A DNA stretch of 5,629 nucleotides from Bacillota bacterium (GCA_021849995.1 JAJZSC010000249.1:1-5629), one strand, 5' to 3'; counted from the stretch's first letter, positions 1 to 5,629 are shown. The notes: generated by a model not told the origin, from the letters alone. A program made the numbers and translations.

Positions 1-27
1 TTCATTATACATTGTCAAGGCCATCTT

Positions 28-59
28 TCAGGGGGACATTTCTGGAAATATCCCCCTGA
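28..59 (+). terminator. Rho-independent terminator-like hairpin
   Basis: The arms TCAGGGGGA (28-36) and TCCCCCTGA (51-59) are perfectly complementary over 9 bp. Inside them, after one C/A mismatch, ATTT (38-41) pairs with AAAT (46-49) around a CTGG tetraloop, so the whole element forms one long hairpin. On the plus strand it is followed by a short T-rich stretch (60-63, then another T run at 69-72). On the minus strand the sequence after the stem is AAAGATGG, with no T tract. The orientation therefore fits termination of a plus-strand gene entering from the left of the window. The hairpin also lies only 2 bp past the stop of the minus-strand channel gene and could protect that transcript's 3' end. 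Confidence 0.55.
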
Positions 60-61
60 TT

Positions 62-757
62 TTAGCTGTTTTGTGCAAGTAGAAGCTGAATTCCGGTTGC
101 CAAAGTAAACAGGTTAAAGGCTATTTCAGTGGCGATCAACAAACGGGGCGTAATATCTGTCGGCAAGATATCGCCTAAGTCAGCAGTAGCAATCGTCGTA
201 ATGCTCAAATATAAAAATGAAAGAAATTGAATTCCTAAGTTATCTCCCACATTCCCTGTAAAACTGGAAGGGAAAAATCTATAGAGGAGTAGATACTCTG
301 ACCCGAAAAGAAAGATAATTGCGAGAATTCCCCCACCGATGGGAAAGAGTAAATGGTTGTAGGGAGCTTTGGATTCTTTTATGACTTCAGATATTGCTAA
401 GGAAACTGCGACCGTCGCACCGATAGCATACCCGACGAGCGAAAATTTAAAGAGGGTTCCTCCAAATTGTTTAACTAGATTATCTTTGCTCGAGAAAAGG
501 CTTAAAAAAAGAGCCCCAGCAGTCCCGAAAAGAGCAGGCGATAGTAATTCCCAGTAGCCAAGAGAAAACTTGGGAACTGAAGGAAGAAGAGGTAAACAGG
601 CTGTAGAACAACTATGCTTGTTTGGAAGTGAAGGTTTATACCCCCGTAAGTTGTTAGGCGCTAGTGGATAAGGGCTAAAATAGGGAGGATAAGGGGGAGA
701 TTTTGTCTTGGATTGCACGTCTGATTCGCCGCCTTTCCCAAAGTTATATTCCATCAT
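62..757 (-). CDS. Ion-channel-like membrane protein with P-loop and atypical filter
   Basis: The 231-residue protein resembles the two-helix potassium channel family (Ion_trans_2 type). Hydrophobic segments lie near residues 66-90, 104-124, 134-158 and 204-228. Between the last two is a pore-helix-like stretch, FLYLSITTIA (181-190), then TADLGDILP (191-199). This aligns with the usual T-V-G-Y-G-D-(I/L)-x-P filter: T191, G195, D196 and P199 are kept, but the first filter Gly is D193 and the Tyr is L194. Potassium selectivity is therefore doubtful, and a non-selective, altered or inactive pore is possible. The soluble N-terminus (about residues 20-63) is rich in Pro, Tyr and Ser (PPYPPYFSPYP) and has two Cys (50, 54). 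No regulatory RCK/TrkA domain is present. Only residues 1 and 2 are Met. The Shine-Dalgarno upstream is weak (GTGGA), so a GTG start at codon 14, preceded by AAAGGCGG, is an alternative. The gene is divergent from the histidine kinase and stands alone. The channel-like fold is fairly secure; the transported ion is unknown. Confidence 0.62.
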   Translation of the reverse strand: MMEYNFGKGGESDVQSKTKSPPYPPYFSPYPLAPNNLRGYKPSLPNKHSCSTACLPLLPSVPKFSLGYWELLSPALFGTAGALFLSLFSSKDNLVKQFGGTLFKFSLVGYAIGATVAVSLAISEVIKESKAPYNHLLFPIGGGILAIIFLFGSEYLLLYRFFPSSFTGNVGDNLGIQFLSFLYLSITTIATADLGDILPTDITPRLLIATEIAFNLFTLATGIQLLLAQNS

Positions 758-819
758 ATTCCACGCGTCGGAATTGGGTTAAAGTGGAGTAAGAGTCAAT
801 GGGTATTTTTTGAGAAAAA

Positions 820-849
820 GAAGGATTATTGGTAATTAAAAAGGAATAT
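820..849 (+). promoter_or_regulatory. Candidate sigma-H (Spo0H) promoter for the kinase gene
   Basis: GAAGGA (820-825) matches the sigma-H -35 element RWAGGA, and GAAT (844-847) matches the -10 core. The 18-nt gap between AGGA and GAAT is exactly that of the B. subtilis consensus RWAGGAxxT-N14-HGAAT. The two mismatches are at less conserved places (A for T at 828, G for H at 843). Transcription would start near 855, leaving a leader of about 45 nt before the kinase start. I found no better sigma-A promoter in 758-900: TTGAGA at 810-815 is followed at 17 bp only by the poor -10 TAATTA. This is a motif match only, with no expression evidence. Confidence 0.42.
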
Positions 850-880
850 ATATAAGTTTCATCATATAAGTTTAATCATA
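850..880 (+). repeat. 14-bp tandem direct repeat in the kinase leader
   Basis: Two overlapping 17-nt copies of ATATAAGTTTmATCATA occupy 850-866 and 864-880. The period is 14 bp and there is a single difference (C860 versus A874). The repeat lies immediately downstream of the candidate sigma-H -10 element and ends 10 bp before the Shine-Dalgarno. Its position would suit a repressor or activator operator, or a feature of the 5' leader RNA. It may also be simple duplication in AT-rich DNA. Confidence 0.6.
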
Positions 881-890
881 ATTTTGGACA

Positions 891-894
891 GGAG
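891..894 (+). promoter_or_regulatory. Ribosome binding site of the histidine kinase
   Basis: GGAG, within CAGGAG, lies 6 nt before the ATG at 901. This fixes that ATG as the start, and it is also where the hydrophilic N-terminus preceding the first membrane helix begins. Confidence 0.8.
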
Positions 895-900
895 TGGACA

Positions 901-2670
901 ATGGAAACAATCAAAACAAATAATAAATTTATTATAAAAGAGACTCAGAAGGAATTCTTTAAGAATAAATTGTTTTCGAATTATTCTCGCCTGAGAATTT
1001 TATCAATGGTCTTGCTTTTTATAGATCTATTTTTGCTTTTTACGGATTACCGTAATTATCGCCAGGGTCTTTGGAGCAGTACTCCTGGGTATGAATGGCT
1101 TTTTTACTCTCATATTGCATTTGGGCTTGGGATGACAGTAATCACAATATTATATTGGCACACAAACCTTAAGTCAGTCGAGGATGTAACATGGGTGCAT
1201 AATGTATACGAGATTTGTTTTGCGATATTTCTCTTAGTTATTTGTGCAGTTATCACGGGATGGATTGATCAAAAGATTCATGGACAACTGACAGTTTATA
1301 TTAGTGGATGCTTTGTAATAGCTCTCTTTTTTCATTTGGGCCCGATGGAGAGCTTTTGTGCTTATTTTTTGTCCTACATTATTGTTATTCTTGGAATAGC
1401 GCAAAATCAGCCTGATGTTTTAGTATTAAATGGGCATTACATTAATACTTTTTTGGTGATATTTGTTTCTTGGGTTTTGTCCATAACCCTTTATAATTCT
1501 AAATTCCGGGATTTTTTGCATCAAAAAGACCTTGAGCGGCTAGTGAAAGAACGCACAAAGGAATTGGAAGAAATTAATCATCAGCTCATGCGAGAAGTAG
1601 GTGAACGCAAACAAATAGAAAAAAAGATCTTTCGGTTGGCATCTATTGTTGAGTCAACAGAAGATGGCATTATAGGGATGACTTTAGAAGGTATTATCAT
1701 TGATTGGAACAGAGGGGCAGAGTGTATTTACGGATACTCGGAGGAAGAGATGGTTGGCTTGTCAGTTAGAAAGTTGTTCCCTGTGGACAAAGAGTTTGAG
1801 CTGGATGATATCATGTTAACCATCTCCCAAGGGATGTCTGTCTCACATTATGAGACTACTCGTCAAAGAAAAGATGGACGGATTATTGAAGTTTATCTGA
1901 CTGTATCTCCGATTAAGAATCACAATGAAACGATTATTGGAGCATCAACCATTGTCAGGGATGTTACAGCTCAGAAGAAGATAGAGAAGGAAATGGCACG
2001 GATGGATCAGATGAACTTGGTCGGTGAAATGGCGGCAAGTATCGGTCACGAAGTAAGAAACCCGATGACAACCGTTAGAGGATTTCTACAGTTACTTGGT
2101 GAGAATACTAATTCTGCTAAATACAGCGGCTATATTCCGCTTATGATTAGCGAACTTGATCGCGCAAATCATATTATTACGGAATTCCTCTCCATAAGCC
2201 GTACGAAAGTAACTGAGGCTGCCAGACATAATCTGAATGATATTATTAATAGCATCCTACCTCTTGTTCAGGTGGATGCTATTCGGAGTGACAAGTGCGT
2301 AACGACTCAACTGGATGTAGTCCCCGATCTGATTTTAGATGATAAAGAAATGCGTCAGATGATTCTTAATTTGGCCCGAAATGGATTTGAAGCAATGTCT
2401 AAAGGCGGTTGCCTAACCATAAGAACACACTTTGAGGACGAAAAAGTAATTCTAGTCATTCAAGATGAAGGGACGGGTATTAAACCAGAAATAATAGATC
2501 GGCTGGGCACTCCTTTTCTTACGACTAAAGAGACTGGTACGGGGTTAGGATTGGCAGTCTGTTACGGAATTGTTGCACGGCATAATGCAACAATTTCGAT
2601 CCAATCCAGCCCTATGGGATCAACATTCTTCGTTAAGTTCAAAGTTCCTTTATCTATCAGCTATGCATAG
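901..2670 (+). CDS. Membrane-bound PAS sensor histidine kinase, sporulation-kinase-like
   Basis: This 589-residue kinase autophosphorylates on His and would pass the phosphate to a response-regulator Asp. A short cytoplasmic N-terminus (1-30) is followed by six hydrophobic segments (about 33-48, 66-86, 101-121, 131-146, 150-167, 180-198). A charged coiled coil (about 205-245) leads to a PAS domain (about 245-360) with no obvious haem or flavin signature. The dimerisation/phosphoacceptor domain follows, with SIGHEVRNPMTTVRGFLQLL (phospho-His H383). The ATPase domain has an N-box (NLARNGFEAM, N494), G1 (DEGTGI, 522-527), F-box (PFLTTKE) and G2 (GTGLGL, 546-551). All catalytic motifs are intact. 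The H-box style HEVRNP...GFLQLL is that of Bacillus KinA/KinE-type sporulation kinases, and no response regulator gene is adjacent, so Spo0A or Spo0F is a plausible but unproven target. The membrane module is homologous to that of the convergent HD-GYP protein. The C-terminus (...SYA) is encoded in a palindromic overlap with that gene. Confidence 0.93.
   Translation: METIKTNNKFIIKETQKEFFKNKLFSNYSRLRILSMVLLFIDLFLLFTDYRNYRQGLWSSTPGYEWLFYSHIAFGLGMTVITILYWHTNLKSVEDVTWVHNVYEICFAIFLLVICAVITGWIDQKIHGQLTVYISGCFVIALFFHLGPMESFCAYFLSYIIVILGIAQNQPDVLVLNGHYINTFLVIFVSWVLSITLYNSKFRDFLHQKDLERLVKERTKELEEINHQLMREVGERKQIEKKIFRLASIVESTEDGIIGMTLEGIIIDWNRGAECIYGYSEEEMVGLSVRKLFPVDKEFELDDIMLTISQGMSVSHYETTRQRKDGRIIEVYLTVSPIKNHNETIIGASTIVRDVTAQKKIEKEMARMDQMNLVGEMAASIGHEVRNPMTTVRGFLQLLGENTNSAKYSGYIPLMISELDRANHIITEFLSISRTKVTEAARHNLNDIINSILPLVQVDAIRSDKCVTTQLDVVPDLILDDKEMRQMILNLARNGFEAMSKGGCLTIRTHFEDEKVILVIQDEGTGIKPEIIDRLGTPFLTTKETGTGLGLAVCYGIVARHNATISIQSSPMGSTFFVKFKVPLSISYA
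2661..2670. other. Palindromic overlap holding both convergent stop codons
   Basis: CTATGCATAG is its own reverse complement. Read on either strand it gives TAT GCA TAG, so both the kinase and the HD-GYP protein end in Tyr-Ala-stop, encoded by the same ten base pairs. No hairpin terminator lies between the genes: the palindrome has no loop and its flanks (G2660, T2671) do not pair. Each transcript must therefore run antisense into the other gene before ending. Confidence 0.97.
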
Positions 2671-3932
2671 TTAAAGGACTCAATAAAAGCTTGAACAATA
2701 GAAGGATCGAATTGGTGACCCTTTCCTATCGCTAATTCTTCTAATGCATAGTCGATGGTTCGGCTTGGCCGATAGGAACGATGAGAGGTTATCGCATCAA
2801 CAGCATCGGCAATCGTAATAATTCTTGCTAAAAAGGGTATTTCCTCTCCCTTCAATCCATCCGGATAACCTGTTCCGTCAAAATGTTCATGGTGATGGCG
2901 AATAAGAGGCAGGAAATCACGAGCAAAACTGAGTGTAGAACAAATGTTTTCTCCCATTTCAGGATGCGAGCGCATGACTTCCCATTCTTTCTCGTTAAGT
3001 TTGCCGGATTTATTTAAGATTGCATCAGGTATTCCGATTTTTCCAATATCATGTAATTGTGCTGCTCGCCAAACGGTTTGTTGTTCATTGACTGAAAGTC
3101 CAAGGGTTTGTGCCAGCTGGAGGGCATAGTTTGCAACACGCTCAGAATGGCCTCGCGTATAAGTATCCTTAGATTCCAAGGCCGAAGCCAGGGTGAAAAT
3201 TACATTTTGAGATTCGTCTAAGGCCTGTAGAGATTCTTCAAGACGGTTGTTGATCTCGATGAGGTCGTTATTATAATCTTCGACCTCTTTGTTTTTTTGC
3301 TGGATCGTTTTTTGACTGATAAAGTCTTGAACCTTCATGTTATATAGAGTAAACGATAGAAACCAAGCAAAAACGATTAAAAGTATGCTATTGAGATAAT
3401 TTCCTTTAAGCACGTCCAAATCCGATTGTAAGAACGTTATTCCAATCATAAATAAGATCCAAGAAGAAGCATAAATAGTTATACTGATAATCGGTTTTAG
3501 GTAGTTGTTGACCGCAATAAGAATAGATCCAAGCATAAATGCGGTGATTTGATTGTGGAGGAGCTGATCATTTATGGATATACAGGAACTAAAAAGTATA
3601 ATAAAACAAGAAAATAAGGTGCCCAATGAAGCATGCCAACGAGTTAATTGTTGGTCTTCTGACTTGAGTCTATGTATCCATGATAATAGAAGAAACACCG
3701 AGGAAAAAAGCCCTAAAACAACATGAATATAGAATAAAATCAAATAGCCTGAGAGTGTATCCCAATGCCAGAGACCTTCCTGATAATTCACTAGATCAGA
3801 AAAAATAAAGAAAATATTAAGTAAGAAAAGAACCATGGCAAGGTTACGCGAGCGTAAAAAGTTCAAACGCACTATTTCATTCGCGAATTCCTGTTCGTAT
3901 TTATTAGGGAGTTTTAGAAGAGGAGAAGGCAT
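2661..3932 (-). CDS. Membrane-bound HD-GYP phosphodiesterase (probable c-di-GMP hydrolase)
   Basis: The protein is 423 residues from the ATG at 3932. HD-GYP enzymes hydrolyse cyclic di-GMP to pGpG/GMP in the cytoplasm. Residues 30-200 form six hydrophobic segments homologous to the kinase's membrane module. A coiled coil (about 205-245) follows, then the HD-GYP domain to the C-terminus. Metal-site residues are intact: H262 (RGHSERV), H294-D295 and K298 (HDIGKIGIP), H323 (SHPEMG), H347-H348 and D376 (IADAVDA). The signature HHEHFDGTGYPDG (347-359) is canonical. The usual TSDRPYR stretch is changed to TSHRSYR. There is no GGDEF, EAL or receiver domain. Start choice: AAAGGTGG (3952-3945) is 12 nt from the ATG at 3932 and 6 nt from an in-frame TTG at 3938, two codons longer. 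An upstream in-frame ATG at 3974 (437 residues) has no Shine-Dalgarno and adds an implausible hydrophobic leader. The true start is therefore 3932 or 3938. The gene is divergent from the NRPS. Confidence 0.9.
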   Translation of the reverse strand: MPSPLLKLPNKYEQEFANEIVRLNFLRSRNLAMVLFLLNIFFIFSDLVNYQEGLWHWDTLSGYLILFYIHVVLGLFSSVFLLLSWIHRLKSEDQQLTRWHASLGTLFSCFIILFSSCISINDQLLHNQITAFMLGSILIAVNNYLKPIISITIYASSWILFMIGITFLQSDLDVLKGNYLNSILLIVFAWFLSFTLYNMKVQDFISQKTIQQKNKEVEDYNNDLIEINNRLEESLQALDESQNVIFTLASALESKDTYTRGHSERVANYALQLAQTLGLSVNEQQTVWRAAQLHDIGKIGIPDAILNKSGKLNEKEWEVMRSHPEMGENICSTLSFARDFLPLIRHHHEHFDGTGYPDGLKGEEIPFLARIITIADAVDAITSHRSYRPSRTIDYALEELAIGKGHQFDPSIVQAFIESFNYA

Positions 3933-3982
3933 CGGCAAAAAAAGCCACCTTTCAAATATTAAAAATAAAAACATATTAATAT

Positions 3983-3989
3983 TTCGACA
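3983..3989 (-). promoter_or_regulatory. Candidate Spo0A box upstream of the HD-GYP gene
   Basis: Read on the minus strand, 3989-3983 is TGTCGAA, a perfect match to the Spo0A-box core TGNCGAA. It lies about 50 nt upstream of the HD-GYP start and about 140 nt upstream of the NRPS start. A degenerate second copy (TTTCAAA, plus strand 3950-3956) lies nearby. A 7-bp core with one free position is expected about every 2 kb by chance on two strands, so this is suggestive only. Confidence 0.28.
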
Positions 3990-4117
3990 TAATCAATCAC
4001 ATTCCTTCACAAACTTCGTAATAGTTTTAAAAATTGGGTACCTTCTTATCAAGCAAATAATAAAAGTTTTTTTCCTGGGTACTTGTGCATAGATGGAAAA
4101 TTATAAAATGTGATTAT

Positions 4118-4123
4118 AGGAGG
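4118..4123 (+). promoter_or_regulatory. Ribosome binding site of the NRPS gene
   Basis: A full AGGAGG core lies 6 nt before the ATG at 4130. An in-frame ATG at 4124 abuts this sequence and is too close to be used, and the ATG at 4133 is the second codon of the chosen frame. This site decides the start at 4130. Confidence 0.85.
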
Positions 4124-4129
4124 ATGGAA

Positions 4130-5629
4130 ATGATGGAGCCAGTGTTATACCCTCTGACCTTCCCGCAACAATCCATTTGGGATATCGAAACATTCTATAA
4201 AAACACAAGCTATGCTAATTTAGTAGGTGGAGTAACAGTCCGAGAAAATATTAATTTTCAAGTGTTTGAAAAAGCGGTCAACATAATCATTCAAAAACAT
4301 GAAGCCATTCGTTTGAAATTTATTATGATTGACGGAGAACCTCATCAATATATATCCGAGTACAAGGAATACCAAGTCAATATTTTAGATTTTAGCAATT
4401 TAGTCGGATTAGAGGATTTTAAAGATTGGGAGAATCAACAAACAAGGGTGCCTTTTCGGGTCTTAGAAGATGACTTGTTTTATATTGCTTTCGTTAAACT
4501 AAGTAAATCCAAAGTAGTTCTATATTTTAAATTTCACCATCTTATTGCTGATTTGTGGAGTCATACGATGATTATCAGGGAAGTACTAAATACTTACAAG
4601 GATTTAATAAACAATGAACCCCTTTCGATTGAACAAAAACCTTCTTACATAGAATATATTTTAGAGGAAACTAATTATGGTAATTCCCCTAAACATAAGG
4701 AACGAAAAATCTTTTGGCAACAATTATTTGAGACAATTCCCGAGTTCACTTTATTGAATAGAAGAACTCAAAGGAAGAGGGACAGCAGGGCTAAAAGAAG
4801 GACTAAGATTATGCCCCGTGAACTCAGCGAAGAGGTTAACCTTTTCTCAGCAAAACATAATGTTTCAGGTTTTGTGATTTTCTTCGCAGTTTTTGCCTTA
4901 TGCCTATCTAAAATAACGTCTAAACACGACCTGGTGATTGGGACTCCGGTACTTAACAGAGCAAATCATCAACAGAGAAATATGGCGGGAATGTTTATCA
5001 GTAATATACCCGTTCGATTAACTCTCGATCTCCAAGAGGATTTCCTAACCTACCTTGATCGCTTCTCCAAGAGATGGAAGCGATTATTAAAAAACCAACG
5101 CTACCCATATAAAGAAATACTGAAAGATATTCGGGCCACCCATGGGTATTCGGGACCATTAAACGACGTTGCTTTTTCATATCACATTTCCAAATTAGAT
5201 GTTAAAAATATGGATTTAGAAACCTTTTGGGGTTTTAATGGTAATGAAATTAACACGCTGTCTCTTAGTATGGGTGACTGGAAAGATGATGGAATGTTAA
5301 GGCTTGATTATGATTATTTAGTTGAAGCTTTAAGTGATGAAGAAGTTGAAGAAATTCATCGTTACCTTATAAATCTTTTAAAAGACGCAATTTCAGAGCC
5401 TTCCAAAGCCTTGTCCCAAATCTCTCTGTTGACAACACAAGATAAATACAAACTTGTCCATGAACTTAACCCTACGAAGCTAGATTATCCAAAAGGAAAA
5501 TTATTTCATCAGTTGTTTGAAGAACAGGTGATGAAAACACCAGAGCATATTGCGTTAATTGTTAATGATAACAGGCTTACATATCGAGAATTAAATGAAC
5601 GTGCCAATCAACTAGCCAGGAGATCGGAA
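4130..5629 (+). CDS. Non-ribosomal peptide synthetase, N-terminal C-A part (partial)
   Basis: The frame is open from 4130 to the window edge (500 codons, no stop), so this is the 5' part of a longer gene. Residues 7-440 are a complete condensation domain. C1 is YPLTFPQQSIW (7-17). C2 is KHEAIRLKF (56-64). C3 is HHLIADLW (136-143), with the catalytic second His (H137) and D141 present but Leu in place of the usual Gly of HHxxxDG. C5 is IGTPVLNR (270-277), C6 is GMFISN (287-292), and the C7 region is GPLNDVAFSY (342-351). After a linker, the adenylation domain begins with LTYRELNERANQLAR (483-497, motif A1). Its specificity-determining part lies outside the window. Beginning with a C domain, with no loading A-PCP before it, is the arrangement of starter C domains that N-acylate the first amino acid, so a lipopeptide is likely but not proven. 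Residues 210-225 are strikingly basic (Arg/Lys-rich). The gene is divergent from the HD-GYP gene, and its product is unknown. Confidence 0.9.
   Translation, partial: MMEPVLYPLTFPQQSIWDIETFYKNTSYANLVGGVTVRENINFQVFEKAVNIIIQKHEAIRLKFIMIDGEPHQYISEYKEYQVNILDFSNLVGLEDFKDWENQQTRVPFRVLEDDLFYIAFVKLSKSKVVLYFKFHHLIADLWSHTMIIREVLNTYKDLINNEPLSIEQKPSYIEYILEETNYGNSPKHKERKIFWQQLFETIPEFTLLNRRTQRKRDSRAKRRTKIMPRELSEEVNLFSAKHNVSGFVIFFAVFALCLSKITSKHDLVIGTPVLNRANHQQRNMAGMFISNIPVRLTLDLQEDFLTYLDRFSKRWKRLLKNQRYPYKEILKDIRATHGYSGPLNDVAFSYHISKLDVKNMDLETFWGFNGNEINTLSLSMGDWKDDGMLRLDYDYLVEALSDEEVEEIHRYLINLLKDAISEPSKALSQISLLTTQDKYKLVHELNPTKLDYPKGKLFHQLFEEQVMKTPEHIALIVNDNRLTYRELNERANQLARRSE

Larger units (their letters stand above)
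3933..4129. promoter_or_regulatory. Divergent intergenic region between HD-GYP and NRPS genes
   Basis: This 197-bp AT-rich stretch must carry the promoters of both genes. It contains the Spo0A-box match listed separately, a perfect AT-only palindrome ATATTAATAT (3973-3982), and two direct copies of TGGGTAC (4035-4041 and 4076-4082). Upstream of the NRPS the best -10-like hexamer is TATAAA (4102-4107), but no good -35 lies 16-18 bp before it. I see no open reading frame, RNA gene or riboswitch that I can support here. Confidence 0.5.

Noticed and set aside
1..19. TTGACA and TATAAT on the minus strand at the left edge
   Set aside because: They are separated by only 3 nt, so they cannot form one promoter. 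Any partner for TTGACA lies outside the window.
369..557. Plus-strand open frame of 62 codons inside the channel gene
   Set aside because: It lies wholly antisense to a well-supported membrane protein and has no recognisable domain or convincing ribosome binding site.
794..799. TTGACT on the minus strand as a -35 for the channel gene
   Set aside because: No acceptable -10 hexamer lies 16-18 bp downstream, so a full promoter is not supported.
2944..3129. Plus-strand open frame of 61 codons inside the HD-GYP gene
   Set aside because: It is antisense to the conserved HD-GYP catalytic core, whose motifs explain the sequence fully.
3984..4009. Second sigma-H-like site on the minus strand upstream of the HD-GYP gene (GAAGGA then GAAA)
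   Set aside because: The spacing is one base short of the consensus and the -10 core reads GAAA rather than GAAT. It is too weak to list.
4074..4090. Sigma-54-like GG...GC element ahead of the NRPS (CTGGGTACTTGTGCAT)
   Set aside because: The GG and GC dinucleotides are 8 nt apart rather than the required 10.
3835..4092. Plus-strand open frame of 85 codons spanning the HD-GYP 5' end and the intergenic region
   Set aside because: It overlaps the start of the HD-GYP gene on the opposite strand, has no Shine-Dalgarno and no recognisable product.
4998..5180. Minus-strand open frame of 60 codons inside the NRPS
   Set aside because: It is antisense to the condensation domain motifs C6-C7 and looks like chance openness.
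1..5629. CRISPR arrays, insertion sequences, tRNA/rRNA genes, riboswitches
   Set aside because: I found no regularly spaced repeats, transposase, terminal inverted repeats or structured RNA signature in the window.

Overview
The window looks like chromosomal DNA from a low-GC, spore-forming Firmicute. The evidence is AT-rich intergenic DNA, Shine-Dalgarno sequences of the AGGAGG type, a histidine kinase with the H-box style of sporulation kinases, and a candidate sigma-H promoter. The genes recall Peptococcaceae such as Desulfosporosinus or Desulfitobacterium, but that is an impression from family resemblance and not a demonstrated assignment.

Layout, left to right. (1) A G/C-rich hairpin (28-59) sits just beyond the stop of a minus-strand gene (62-757). 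That gene encodes a small membrane protein with a P-loop ion-channel pore and a non-canonical selectivity filter. (2) A 143-bp divergent intergenic region (758-900) holds a candidate sigma-H promoter and a 14-bp tandem repeat. (3) A plus-strand membrane-bound PAS histidine kinase follows (901-2670). (4) It converges on, and overlaps by 10 bp, a minus-strand membrane-bound HD-GYP phosphodiesterase (2661-3932). The overlap CTATGCATAG is a perfect palindrome that supplies both stop codons. (5) A 197-bp divergent intergenic region (3933-4129) contains a perfect 7-bp Spo0A-box match. (6) A plus-strand non-ribosomal peptide synthetase (NRPS) starts at 4130 and runs off the right edge after a complete condensation domain and the first adenylation-domain motif.

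How the parts may work together. The kinase and the HD-GYP protein carry clearly homologous N-terminal six-helix membrane modules fused to different outputs, a phosphorelay kinase and a c-di-GMP phosphodiesterase. The simplest reading is that one type of membrane or ligand signal is read out through two signalling currencies. The kinase has no adjacent response regulator and resembles the orphan kinases that feed Spo0A. The NRPS begins directly with a condensation domain, which suggests acylation of the first amino acid and a lipopeptide product. A functional link between the signalling pair and the NRPS is inferred from adjacency only.
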